Positions 34,424 through 44,820 are shown, counted from the stretch's first letter. The stretch: 64,000 bases of DNA from Adiantum capillus-veneris (GCA_014529385.2 CM043971.1:58105709-58169708), one strand, 5' to 3'. Numbers and translations: made by a program. Notes: generated by a model not told the origin, from the letters alone.

Positions 34424-37400
34424 ATGGGCACTAAAGAGGACACAGTTTTCAATATTGAGAAGTTGGATGGTGCTAACTTCTCGTATTGGAAAGATCAAAT
34501 TTGGGATGTCTTGGTGCAGAAGAAACAGATTCGACCTCTAAAGTTGCAGGGAGTTAAGCCAAAGAACATGGAGAGGGATGATTGGGAGGAGTTGGATGAG
34601 ATGTGCAGGTCTACCATTAGGCTTTCCCTTTCAAAGTCTGTTTATTACAATGTGAAAGATGCACAGGGTGGAGCTTATGAGCTATGGCAGCGGATTTGCG
34701 ATATGTATGATAAGCATTCGGCTGCTTCTATGGTGTATTGGATTAAAAAGCTTATTGATTTGCGAATGGAGGAAGGTGCTTCCATGAATGCGCATTTGAA
34801 TGAGTTCAATACAATTTTCAGCCAACTTGCTACGCAGGAAATTACGTTTGAGGAAAATGTAAAAGCTATGTTTTTACTTGTCACGTTGCCTGAGTCATGG
34901 GACACATTTAGGACAGCCATAAGTAACTCGGTTCCTGCGAATGAGTTGACAAGTACTAATGTGGAGTCTAGTCTTCTCACGGAAGAGATTAATCGAAAGA
35001 ATAATGCAGGTAGTAAGTCTTCTAGTGCAATGGTTGTCAGAGGCAGGACTATGGACAAGTATAAGTCCAACAGGGGTAAATCTAGAAGCAAGTCCCGTGC
35101 AGGCACAAGTAAAAAGGATGTGGAATGTTTTCATTGTGGTAGAAAAGGCCATTTCAAAAAGGATTGTTACAAGTGGAAAAGGGAAAATGGAGATGGTAAG
35201 AAGAAAGACCATGATGCTAAGGACAAGCCTAAATCCAATGTCAAGATTGAGGAGTTAAATGCAACACAGGGGGAGTGTAGCTCTCAAAATGACCATGTAT
35301 GTGCTCCGACTAGTGCTACTAGTGAAGAGCTTGGTGATGTGTTGCTTGCATCCTATTTTGATGACGCTTTTCTTCTCACTCATGAGCGTAGTATGCCTAT
35401 GGATTGGGTCATTGACAGTGGTGCTTCTTTTCACGTTACGCCTCATAGGTCGTGGTTTGATGACTACGATGCTTCGAGCACAGGTATTGTCAGGATTGCC
35501 GATGGGCGTTCTATGCAGATTCATGGCATTGGGGATATTCATTTGGCTATGCCAAGCTCTACTACGTTTGTCTTGCAGCGTGTGCGTCATGTGCCGGCTC
35601 TTGCAAAAAGCTTGATTAGTGTGGGTCAGTTGGATTCACTTGGTTTCAATGTATCTTTTGGTGATGGAGGTTGGAAGATCACTAAGGGCAGCCTTGTTTT
35701 GGTTAAAGGTGCTAAGAGGAATACGTTGTATTCCCTTTGTGTAGCTAGTGTGGCTGATCACATTGTGGGGATCACTGAGCAACCTCCTGCTTCTTTATGG
35801 CGTCAGCGTTTGGGGCATATGTCACTAAAAGGTTTGAAGTTGTTGGCACATGCGGATTACATTCCCGTTTCAGATTTTGGTGGTTTTGAGTTTTGTGAGC
35901 ATTGCCTTTATGGTCGACATGCTCGGTCTTCTCATAAGAAAAGTGTTCCACACAGATCTTTGGAAAAGCTAGCTTTGGTGCATAGTGATGTATGTGGGCC
36001 GATGCCCAATGCTTCTCTTGGAGGTGCTATGTACTTTGTTACGTTCATTGATGATGCTAGCAGGAAGGTATGGGCATACCCCATTCGTAAGAAGGATATG
36101 GTGTTTGATATATTTAAGCAATGGTTGGCTCTTGTTGAGAACCAATCAGGTTGTAAGTTGAAGTGCTTACGTACGGACAATGGGGGTGAATTTATGTCTC
36201 ATGCTTTCACAACATTATGTGTTGAGAAGGGTATACGGCGTGAGCTTAGTGCTCCCTATACACCTCCTCAAAATGGTGTGGCAGAGCGCATGAACAGGAC
36301 TATACAGGAAAAAGTCCGTAGTATGCTTTCTATGGCTGGTTTGTCAAATGGATTTTGGGCTGAAGCTGTTGCCACTTCTGTGCATTTGATAAATCGTTCA
36401 CCTAGTGTTCCTTTGGGCTTCAAAGTGCCTGAAGAGGTATGGACAGGTTTGCCACCTTCGTATGGTCACCTTCGTGTTTTTGGCTGTGAAGCTTATGTAC
36501 ATGTACCTAAGGCAAAACGCAGCAAATTGGATCCAAAGAGCAAGAGATGTATCTTCTTGGGTTATGGTAGCTCTGGTGAGATGGGTTATCGATTGTGGGA
36601 TCCTATTGACAGGAAGATTGTGTGCAGCCATGATGTTGTTTTTCATGAGGACTCTATGTATAGAGCATCACCGCGAACGGTTGAGGTTCGGCGTGTGATA
36701 TTTGAGGAGGATGGTCATCGGTATGATGGTCCCATGGCTGCTCGTGGGCAGCCCATTGACCCTCAAGTGGGAGATCAGCCCTTGTTGGGAGATCATGTAG
36801 ATGTGGGACAGCCAGATGCACCTCCTGCACAGTCTTTGAGGCGTTCAGAGCGGCGTGCAAGACAGCCTCAGCGTTTTGTGCCTTCTATGGATTATGTATT
36901 GTTGACTGATTGCGGGGAGCCATCATGTTATGATGAGGCCATGTCTAGTGTTGACAAGCTCAAGTGGGAGCAGGCTATGCAGTCAGAGATGGATTCGTTG
37001 ATCCAAAATAAAACGTGGGAGCTTACTCCTTTGCCAAAGGGTAAGAAGGCACTACCATGCAAGTGGGTTTACAAGATAAAATTGTGTTCAATGGATGCAA
37101 AGCCTAGGTACAAAGCAAGGCTTGTGGCTAAAGGATTCAAGCAACAGAAGGGCATTGATTTTGACGAGATCTTCTCCCCAGTGGTGAAGATGTCTACTTT
37201 GCGTATGTTGTTTGCCTTGGTAGCTACAGAAGACATGGAGTTGAAGCAAATGGATGTAAAGACAGCTTTCTTACATCCGGACTTGCACGAGGATTTGTAC
37301 ATGGAGCAACCAAGTGGGTTTGTTATTCATGGTTCAAAGAAGATGGTATGCCGGCTTCTTAAGACCTTGTATGGGCTGAAGCAATCATCTCGTGAATGGT

Positions 37401-38470
37401 ATCGTAAGTTTGATGCATTCATGAGTTCATTGGGTTATGTACGCAGTTATGAGGACCCATGCCTCTATACTCGCAAGGCTGCAGATGGTAGTCTTATTGT
37501 TTTGGTTTTGTATGTGGATGACATGCTGATCGCAGGGAAGTGTATTTCTGATGTGGATGCCTTGAAACATAGGCTACATGAGACCTTTTCCATGAAGGAT
37601 CTTGGGGATGCCAGTCATATTTTGGGTATGCGGATCACTCGTGATCGTTCTCGCAAGATGCTCTTTCTTAGTCAGAAAGAGTACATTGACAGGGTGCTTG
37701 AGCGTTTTCATATGGAAGGGGGGAAGGCCATTAGTACCCCGTTGCCTCCATATGTAAAACTCAGCCATGATGACTGCCCTCAGACAGATTTGGAGACTAC
37801 AGAGATGTCTCAGATTCCCTATGCGTCAGCTGTTGGTTCCTTGATGTATGCCATGGTGGCTACGCGTCCAGATCTTGCTCATGCAGTTGGTGTGGTTAGC
37901 AGGTACATGTCTAACCCGGGCAAGCGTCATTGGGATGCAGTGAGAGGTATTCTCAGATACTTGAGAGGGACTTCAGAGTTGTCTCTATGTTATGGTGAGA
38001 AGGATATGTCTGTTTGCGGATATACAGATTCAGACTATGCAGGGTCAGTGGACTCGAGGAAGTCTACTAGCGGCTATGTGTTCACAGTTGCAGGTGGACC
38101 GGTTTCGTGGGCATCACGTTTACAGCCATGCGTTGCTTTGAGCACTACAGAGGCTGAATATATGGCTGCCACTGAGGCTGCCAAGGAGGCCGTATGGCTC
38201 TCACGACTAGTGGGAGATCTTGGTATGGCTTGTGATGCTCCGATTCTACATTGTGATAGCCAGAGTGCCATAGCATTGGCACGGAATCCTGTCTTCGATG
38301 CGAAGACAAAGCACATTGAGGTGAGGTATCACTTCATACGAGAGGTGCTAGAGGACAAGCGCATAGAGCTTGTCAAGGTACACACTGACGATAACCCTGC
38401 TGATCTACTCACGAAGTCGTCAGCCTCACAGCGGTTTGCACACTGCAGATCACTGATGGGTATGGCTTGA
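34424..38470 (+). CDS. Copia gag-pol polyprotein
   Basis: One uninterrupted frame; the frame is open from an ATG at 34331 (1379 residues), but I prefer the ATG at 34424 (1348 residues) because the protein then begins MGTKEDTVFNIEKLDGANFS, the normal Copia gag start. Counting from 34331, landmarks are a CCHC zinc knuckle at 266-279 (CFHCGRKGHFKKDC), aspartic protease with DSG at 362-364, an HHCC-type block before 540, integrase catalytic D553, D616 and E652 (35 residues between the last two), reverse transcriptase YVDD at 1061-1064, and RNase H with the TDSDYAGS block near 1233 and KHIEVRYHFI near the end. All expected catalytic residues are seen. Virus-like particle formation, cleavage and integration are inferred from the family. 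Confidence 0.95.
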   Translation: MGTKEDTVFNIEKLDGANFSYWKDQIWDVLVQKKQIRPLKLQGVKPKNMERDDWEELDEMCRSTIRLSLSKSVYYNVKDAQGGAYELWQRICDMYDKHSAASMVYWIKKLIDLRMEEGASMNAHLNEFNTIFSQLATQEITFEENVKAMFLLVTLPESWDTFRTAISNSVPANELTSTNVESSLLTEEINRKNNAGSKSSSAMVVRGRTMDKYKSNRGKSRSKSRAGTSKKDVECFHCGRKGHFKKDCYKWKRENGDGKKKDHDAKDKPKSNVKIEELNATQGECSSQNDHVCAPTSATSEELGDVLLASYFDDAFLLTHERSMPMDWVIDSGASFHVTPHRSWFDDYDASSTGIVRIADGRSMQIHGIGDIHLAMPSSTTFVLQRVRHVPALAKSLISVGQLDSLGFNVSFGDGGWKITKGSLVLVKGAKRNTLYSLCVASVADHIVGITEQPPASLWRQRLGHMSLKGLKLLAHADYIPVSDFGGFEFCEHCLYGRHARSSHKKSVPHRSLEKLALVHSDVCGPMPNASLGGAMYFVTFIDDASRKVWAYPIRKKDMVFDIFKQWLALVENQSGCKLKCLRTDNGGEFMSHAFTTLCVEKGIRRELSAPYTPPQNGVAERMNRTIQEKVRSMLSMAGLSNGFWAEAVATSVHLINRSPSVPLGFKVPEEVWTGLPPSYGHLRVFGCEAYVHVPKAKRSKLDPKSKRCIFLGYGSSGEMGYRLWDPIDRKIVCSHDVVFHEDSMYRASPRTVEVRRVIFEEDGHRYDGPMAARGQPIDPQVGDQPLLGDHVDVGQPDAPPAQSLRRSERRARQPQRFVPSMDYVLLTDCGEPSCYDEAMSSVDKLKWEQAMQSEMDSLIQNKTWELTPLPKGKKALPCKWVYKIKLCSMDAKPRYKARLVAKGFKQQKGIDFDEIFSPVVKMSTLRMLFALVATEDMELKQMDVKTAFLHPDLHEDLYMEQPSGFVIHGSKKMVCRLLKTLYGLKQSSREWYRKFDAFMSSLGYVRSYEDPCLYTRKAADGSLIVLVLYVDDMLIAGKCISDVDALKHRLHETFSMKDLGDASHILGMRITRDRSRKMLFLSQKEYIDRVLERFHMEGGKAISTPLPPYVKLSHDDCPQTDLETTEMSQIPYASAVGSLMYAMVATRPDLAHAVGVVSRYMSNPGKRHWDAVRGILRYLRGTSELSLCYGEKDMSVCGYTDSDYAGSVDSRKSTSGYVFTVAGGPVSWASRLQPCVALSTTEAEYMAATEAAKEAVWLSRLVGDLGMACDAPILHCDSQSAIALARNPVFDAKTKHIEVRYHFIREVLEDKRIELVKVHTDDNPADLLTKSSASQRFAHCRSLMGMA

Positions 38471-38514
38471 CTTCTTTTGCTGTACTTTGGCCACTTTAAA
38501 GGCACACTGCCTTT

Positions 38515-38524
38515 AAGTGGGAGA
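38515..38524 (+). other. Polypurine tract of the young Copia element
   Basis: AAGTGGGAGA, ending one base before the 3' LTR. Confidence 0.85.
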
Positions 38525-38525
38525 T

Positions 38526-38712
38526 TGTTGGGTTAAAGGCCCGTGTGCGCGGCTGCCCGTTGTTCAGCCGCCCATGTACAGCCATTCATTTACTCATTCA
38601 TAATAACTATACTTATAACTACACATTGTAGTGTGAGTACCGCCCCGCCACACACTGTGTCTATCTCCTTCTTCGTGTTGGCTCTCTGTGTGTGTGCTCT
38701 CCGATCCCAACA
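38526..38712 (+). repeat. 3' LTR of the young Copia element
   Basis: 187 bp, same ends as the 5' LTR, about 98.4% identical. Confidence 0.95.
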
Positions 38713-38717
38713 TCCAC
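38713..38717. repeat. Target site duplication, right
   Basis: TCCAC, matching 32475-32479. Confidence 0.9.
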
Positions 38718-39265
38718 CAGTCCATGATTGACTACCTTAGTCAATTCCCACTTACCACCCCGCACTCACACATGATTCTTTTGTTTTCTAATTACTATTA
38801 CATTGTTTTAACATTTAAAATAATGGTTTCTTTTAACTTTCCGTCACAGTGATTCCTTCAATCAAGTATTAAAGACATCATTGAAAAGCATTCTTTTAGC
38901 AAACAGATATCTTTAAACTTAAGACATGGTACTGTCAATCAAAAACATTGACCATAATAATCATGTTTAATACTCTTCTTGTCTCAAGACCACCTAAGGG
39001 TGAAAAAACGGCACCCATTCCTTATTCATAATCCAGGGTGGAAAACCATCACCCAAAGTTCGGGATGCCCATACGCCAAACCAGTTGCCCATACAAACGG
39101 GCGGCTCCCCTAGGATAAAAACGGTGTCCTAACTTATATAGAAACATCAAGACATGACATGGAGTAAAAACTCATTGTTCATGGGGTAACTGACTTATCC
39201 GTGTCTGGAAAGCCATCATTATTCATCAAAATATACACAGGAGTCGGAGGTGTCTTGAGACAACA

Positions 39266-39615
39266 AGCTGTCTTAAGGATGATCAATCATATCTTTCCTC
39301 ATTCAACCAGCCTTAAACCTAACAATTCTTTCCTAATTTACAAAGAAATGCACGTTGGTTTCTTGGAAGGCCGTTTTCAGCTAGTTTTCACTTTTCCTAG
39401 TTCCTTACGATGTCCACTCACACCTATTACCATTACATCAGGCATCCTCTGGCATTGACGATGATGATGACCTGACGACTTTAGGTTTTTAGTTGTAATC
39501 CTTTCTTTCACGTTATTTCATTTTATCTTGTACCCAAACATTGTATTAGAACCACAAAGATTGTATCAGTTTGGTCCCATAGACCTTTGCAAGACGTGAA
39601 ATATAGCATTTCATG

Positions 39616-39694
<79 letters not shown>

Positions 39695-40100
39695 CCAATA
39701 TGACTACTTACAGCGGTGGACATTGATGAAGCTCTTCCATGACTAATGCAATACCTTTTGCGACGACGCCCAATGTCGGGCATCCATGGGACTTGACGAC
39801 GATGACGCTGATTTTAGTTTATTTCTATACAGACATTATATTAGATCCATAAGGACTGTATTAGTTTTCTCTTATAGGTAATTTGTATAAGTTGCAGACT
39901 CTCATACTACATACCTAGTACAAGTTTAGAAGAGAAGCTTAAGTTTTTGGTCTTGCCAAACATTTTCTTGATGCATATTCTTTTACATATTTTGACGTCT
40001 GATTGGCAATGTCCAAAAGAGCAACTAAGGTCAAATCAATTTTGCATTGTTTTTTAATTCGTGGACCAATCTACTATTTATAGTATGGCCTTTACCTGAT
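39266..40100. other. No gene recognised; one microsatellite and a loose duplication
   Basis: A (CT)n tract occupies 39619-39688. The segments 39450-39590 and 39775-39890 share TTGACGA.GATGA, ACATT(G/A)TATTAGA and TGTATTAGTTT-type blocks, a decayed duplication. No coding signal. Confidence 0.5.
39619..39688. repeat. (CT)n microsatellite
   Basis: About 35 uninterrupted CT units. Confidence 0.95.
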
Positions 40101-40160
40101 GTATGCTCGTGATATCATGACTAGACACTAGTATGCTCGTGATATCATAATTAAACACTA
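40101..40160. repeat. 30 bp tandem duplication
   Basis: Two adjacent units starting GTATGCTCGTGATATCAT with three differences near the unit ends. Confidence 0.85.
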
Positions 40161-40186
40161 GTCAATGCCCTTTAACAATTATAAAT

Positions 40187-40450
40187 AATAAATTTTACAA
40201 TGTTAAGCACTTTAGAGAGAACAACTTGCGATATCAAGGGGACTACTCCATTTATTCAAACAACAACAATCTACAATATATTGATTCCATCTCACTTTTT
40301 GATTAATCCACTTTTTTTCAATCTACAATAAATTTTACAATGTTAAGCACTTTAGAGAGAACAACTTGCGATATCAAGGGGACTACTCCATTTATTCAAA
40401 CAACAACAATCTACAATATATTGATTCCATCTCACTTTTTGATTAATCCA
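40187..40450. repeat. Perfect 124 bp direct repeat, 140 bp period
   Basis: 40187-40310 and 40327-40450 show no difference and are separated by 16 bp (CTTTTTTTCAATCTAC). A very recent local duplication. Confidence 0.9.
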
Positions 40451-40974
40451 AGGCATCGTAAATGAGCTAATTACAGTTCTCTCCTACTTGTATCTCTCTC
40501 CCCAAGCACAGACTAGTACATATTTCAGATGCAGTACATCATCCAGATTCTAATGATTTATAGAGAGCAAGCAGGTAAATTCTCTCCGCATTTCCATTTT
40601 GGGTTTTGAAAAATCTTCTCAGAAACACAAGTAATTATACAATGATAACACTCTCTCAAATACTCATAGTCCTACACATATTTCTTAATACCATTCAACA
40701 GAGAACAACAACGTTACATAAATTCAACACATCTAGCTTACTTATCAGCTTGATTACCATTTATTTCTTGAAAGAAGGCATGGCTCTTTTAATTACCTGC
40801 ATTCTCTAACATTGAGATATGCAGCTACTCACGTGAGTCGTGGTGCTTTCAGTTAAATACCAATTTGTCAGTACTTTGTTACTCAACCTTACTCCAATGT
40901 GGTGTGAAACAGGTAGTACATTTTTTTTAAAATGTTTGTATGCGTTGCCTAGTCCATTGGTCTCATGCACATAG

Positions 40975-41200
40975 ATCAGCCGATTTAGGCAGTGTGTAAA
41001 TGCTCGTCTTGGTGTAGATTCGCCGATTTAGGCAACACCAATTATCTGTGCCAATCCGCCGATTTAGGCAGCACATTAACAAATTGCAGATCTATTCACA
41101 ATGGTAAATGCAGATCCGTCGATATAGGCAGCATTAGTGCAGATTCGCCAATCTAGGCAGCACGTCTTCTTGGTGTAGATTCGCCGGTTGAAGCAACACC
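40975..41200 (+). repeat. Degenerate tandem motif array in R1
   Basis: At least five copies of a GATTCGCCGATTTAGGCAGCAC-like motif (shown as core CGCCGATTTAGGCA with changes) spaced 25-60 bp. The counterpart array in copy 1 lies at 3445-3680 on the minus strand, with different motif spacing. Subterminal transposase-binding arrays of large DNA transposons look like this, which is only an analogy. Confidence 0.55.
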
Positions 41201-41576
41201 AATCACAAAATCATGCTGCAGTGGCTGGCCACCACTGCAATTGGTATGATTTTGTTACCCGGGGATTTTGGATTTGAAATGTATATATGTTAGCAGATAT
41301 TTTAACTCAGATTTTTTTTGTGGGTTGTCATGACACTATTTATGATATTGTATTCGAGATTAATGAGAATTGATAATGATGATGATGAGTGTGACCAATG
41401 ATATCCTAATTCATCAGGGTATGACTTATTCTAGTGGTATGCGACACCAGAATAGGTAGTATGTGGATGAAGGCAGGCATAAGCTAATGTTGTTTACTTT
41501 CATAAATTTTTCTTTTATTATGTGATGTTTTTGACACAACATACTAATCACTGTTTTTGACAAGTATTGTTTGCAG

Positions 41577-41620
41577 ATTTTTATCTTCGCAACTGAGGAC
41601 AATTGCTTTCCAACAGAGAG
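41577..41620 (+). other. 44 bp exon-like block of R1 (copy 3)
   Basis: Preceded by a TTTGCAG acceptor and followed by a GTATGTAATGG donor. Same length and splice signals as 3017-3060 on the minus strand. Translation in one frame is IFIFATEDNCFPTE. Confidence 0.5.
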
Positions 41621-41813
41621 GTATGTAATGGAAGTGATATTTCTAGTAATTATTGCAGCTGACAGGTGGAAAAGGCTTGACCGAGCTAGGCCTATGCATA
41701 CGGAAATAAATTTCATGTATTATTCAAGTGGTCTTTATGAGCTTCGGCCATTTATGACCGGCCGGTCAGTTTGTACTCACAATTGACCATTTAAGAAATC
41801 TCTAAAACAAATA

Positions 41814-41844
41814 CGTGCAAGAGGGAAATGGTCACTCTTGCACG
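41814..41844 (+). repeat. Conserved hairpin of R1 (copy 3)
   Basis: CGTGCAAGAG and CTCTTGCACG form a perfect 10 bp stem with an 11-base loop, as in copy 1. Confidence 0.55.
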
Positions 41845-42419
41845 GGGGGAGATTGCACCCAGTGTCCGTCTCATTCTTCTCTCCTCTCTTCTCTTCTCTC
41901 TTGCCGTGCCAGGAGTAGCACTCCTCTCTAGGAGGTGCGCCTGCACATGTTCTCTTCCTCTCTCTCGTTCGTTGTCTCTCTCTGTTCGTGTACATCGTTG
42001 ATTAGGTGCCAGGTAAGCATATTTGTGTGTTTCATGGATTGCAATATATTGTATTTTAGTATTTTGCAGGGGCGCCACGCTTTCCGTTTGTAGTAGGGAT
42101 CTCTACACAACTCTACACATCTTTAGATTCTAGGGAGTTTGTCCATTGAAGATCAATTGAATGGTTGAATGCTCCAATTCTTCATAGCAAATTAGTAAGT
42201 TAGAAAAAATTAGTGAAATTAGCAAGGGGTTAGTGTGAAATTGAGTGTGTAAACACACAATTGGCAAGATACGATGACACATTAGGGAATTATGAACACA
42301 TTGCTTCATGCACACACATTCAAAATCCACAAAAACATAAACACACAAGTGAAATTAGTAGTGAAATTAGTGAGGAAACACATTCGATTATGCCACAATT
42401 ACATTAGCGTAGCCCATCG

Positions 42420-42437
42420 TCCCTGGCAACGGCGCCA
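42420..42437 (-). other. Gypsy-type primer binding site
   Basis: TGGCGCCGTTGCCAGGGA on the minus strand, two bases after an LTR end. Sites of this type are known from Athila/Tat-like Gypsy elements and are usually attributed to tRNA-Asp. Confidence 0.75.
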
Positions 42438-42439
42438 AA

Positions 42440-43416
42440 TGTTGGGGGTCCCAATAATGCCATAGCTCCAATGACCAACAAAATTATCAATCCGGAGGGA
42501 TGAGCTACCCAGCTAGGGCATGGAAACACTCACACGGTTAATGAGCTAATCATGGCAACACGAATGGTTAACTCTATGAGGTGAGCTTCTTGGCCTATGG
42601 AGGAGCTAAGCCACAATGAAGGGCAATCTCCACATCCACTTTTATTCACCTCTAATCAATCCAATCACACACACTAACGATTGTAAGATGCACACAACAC
42701 ACTAATCGCAAGCACACACACATAGATCTATCGAGCACCACATTCCAATCAAACCTAAATGCACACATAAGCAAGAGAAGGCAATCACACAAGATTAGAG
42801 AGGGATTAACCATTAATTAGTTAATATCTAGCTAATCTAAGCATCATAGGCAATCATAAGAAGCATGAGAGAGGCATAGTGAAAGAGAATGAATCATTGA
42901 TTAGTGTTAATCAAGTCTCATGAGCAAGAAGAAGCTCAAGGACTCCATAGCCACACACCTCAAGAGCTCTCACCAAAGAGTGCTCTCAACAAATGAGCTT
43001 GAGAACCCTAATATCTTTTACACACTGCCTTATATACCTAGGGTAAAAATATGCAATGTCCGAATGGCCAAGGCCTTTAGTGCTCCACCACTTATTGAAT
43101 CTGCTACCTAGGCACATTAGCTGACCTGTTCTTTATAGCTTGGAACTCCCATTGAGCCCGTAACACATTAAAATATTACAATGGCTTGAAATAAATTGGG
43201 AATTTACAATACGTGACCATTTTGGGGAAATATGAAAAATGTGTAACTCCAATCTTTACTGCTTCTTTGTCGATGTACATTCGTACGTCTTCGGTCTTAG
43301 TAGCTTCTGTTAACTGATGTTGACTCAGTTAACACTTTTATAAATCAATGTTTGTGCACTCTGCACTTGTACCTGGTTAGGCACTACCAGGATAAACCTA
43401 ATACACTCACAACGGA
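42440..43416 (-). repeat. 5' LTR of a minus-strand Gypsy fossil
   Basis: On the minus strand it ends CCCCCAACA next to the primer site and contains a TATATAAGG box near 43028-43036. The start (near 43416) is the best guess from the ACA on the plus strand and is uncertain. About 300 bp of leader continue left of the primer site to about 42110 before R1 copy 3. No coding part remains. Confidence 0.55.
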
Positions 43417-43479
43417 ACAAAGAGAAGACATAGCTTCCTTAGTCAATAGGATGAAGAGAATTTCTAATCAACCTACATA

Positions 43480-44080
43480 TATCCAATATTGATGATAAAG
43501 ATAAAGTGTCCATACTTCTCAAATCTATGACAAAGAGTATCTTAGGGCAAATAGTGATAGTTCTTATGGATAAGGATCCTATACCTAGCTTGGAGGATAC
43601 CATCAATTTACTTCAAGACCATTAAAAGAAGAAATGCCCAAAGAAGAACACTGGAGGAGAATTTGTGGTTTCATCCATCAAGTGCAAGAATTGTGGAAGG
43701 ACCAACCATGCTACAAAAGACTACTACATGCTCAACCCATGCAGTATGTTCAAGAAAACATGAAATCTAGCTTTTAGATGCTTCAAGCAAGAACAAGGGA
43801 GAGAACCTTCAATCCAAGTTATAAAGGAAAAGGAAAATTGCATCTTGTGCAGGAAGAACTACCCTGATGAACCTTCTACTTCTATGACTTCAAGATTATA
43901 TAATTACATTTGCAAATATATTGATATACTCTAGTCTTTTGAACCTAGGTACGATAAGTGAACACCTTGTGAACCATAATGATGTATCACGTTGATCCAT
44001 TGTGATGTATCAATGTATCAGAATATCCTAGATGTATCACTTCTACTAGAACATCACCATGACTAGGTTTACGGGGGAGT
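43480..44080 (+). mobile_element. LTR retroelement fossil: gag zinc-knuckle piece and purine tract
   Basis: A gag-like block (DDKDKVSILLKSM near 43491-43530, LEDTINLLQDH near 43590-43625) leads to a CKNCGRTNHATKD knuckle at about 43683-43724, typical of Copia gag ends. A purine tract (ACGGGGGAGT, 44071-44080) precedes an LTR start. The element is incomplete and broken. Confidence 0.55.
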
Positions 44081-44081
44081 T

Positions 44082-44700
44082 TGTAGGGATAACCCTCACC
44101 ATGGGTATCACCTCTTCTCTCTCCATGGCATGCCCCATGAGCATGACACATGAGCCATATTACATGGAGCTCATTCAATGAGCCTCACATTCACTCTCCC
44201 CTTCTTCTCTCAAATACATGCATATTCCTCCTAAGTGGCCTAACATTCAATACACCCCACTTGTGACTCTTGCATCATAGCCTGGATCACCCTCAAGCTT
44301 ATCTCCTTTGGCTATATAAGCCCATTGTATCTAGTTCAAGTTCTAATGCATTGTCTACTTGTTTTGCACATTGAGTCTCCTTGTCGATTGAGTTGGGATT
44401 TTTGTACATCAAGCTTAATGCCCATGAATGCAACTAACACTAATCCACCCTAGCACTCTAGGTCTTATCATACCCTATACGCCTTCAAGAGCAAGCTCCG
44501 CATGACTCCATCTCTCATAATATCTTGTTTTGCACATTGAGTCCACTTGTTCATTGAGTTGGGCTTGTACATCAAGCTTAATATCCATGAATGCAACTAA
44601 CACTAATCCACCCTAGCACACTAGGTCTTATCATACTCTATATGCATTCAAGACCAAGCTCTGCATGACTCCATCTCTCATAATATCATGTTTGTGTGTG
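44082..44700 (+). repeat. LTR (3') with TATA box and internal 165 bp duplication
   Basis: Starts TGTAGGGATAACC after the purine tract. A TATATAAGCCC box lies near 44321. Two units of about 165 bp, 44361-44525 and 44526-44687, start GTTTTGCACATTGAGTC and agree at roughly 90% of positions. The right LTR boundary is not fixed. Confidence 0.55.
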
Positions 44701-44796
44701 AGGTTTTTGCAGCTTACCAAGGGGACATGCCCAAGGAAGATTTCCAAGCCATCTAAGCCAAGGTTGTGGCTTCTAGGAGACCTATGCCAAAGCACT

Positions 44797-44820
44797 CCCC
44801 CCCCCCCCCCCCCCCCCCCC
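44797..44820. repeat. Poly-C tract
   Basis: 24 consecutive C residues. Confidence 0.97.

Larger units (their letters stand above)
32480..38712 (+). mobile_element. Ty1/Copia LTR retrotransposon, looks whole and young
   Basis: All landmarks are present: two 187 bp LTRs (TGTTGGG..CCCAACA) differing at about 3 positions, a primer site two bases after the 5' LTR, a long leader, one gag-pol frame, a purine tract directly before the 3' LTR and a TCCAC target duplication. About 1.6% LTR divergence means a recent insertion, of the order of a million years at usual plant rates. It split an older LTR. Motifs match the Tnt1/Tork-like group of plant Copia, though I cannot place the lineage firmly. Unusual feature: a 5S-bearing Cassandra-like module in the leader (32856-33270). 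Confidence 0.95.
32098..39265 (-). repeat. Right arm of the inverted LTR pair, split by a Copia insertion
   Basis: The two pieces 32098-32479 and 38713-39265 together give about 930 bp matching the reverse complement of 30101-31012. The break is exactly at the 5 bp target duplication of the Copia element at 32480-38712. On the minus strand it runs from TGTTGTCTCAAG to GACCTCTCA. Confidence 0.7.
40890..42069 (+). repeat. Dispersed repeat R1, copy 3
   Basis: Colinear with the minus strand of 2660-3900. Landmarks: GTGTGAAACAGG near 40902; an array of CGCCGATTTAGGCA-type motifs at about 40975-41200; a TGGCCACCACTGCA segment near 41225; a 44 bp exon-like block with conserved acceptor and donor (41577-41620); a hairpin at 41814-41844; and a CT-rich segment to about 41990. 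Beyond the part shared with the other copies a GT..AG pair at 42013-42069 looks like a very short intron. Best of the three copies. No transposase or other protein is recognised in it. Confidence 0.65.

Noticed and set aside
34675-35590. Minus-strand and alternate-frame ORFs of 100-143 codons across the Copia gag
   Set aside because: Shadows of the long gag-pol frame.
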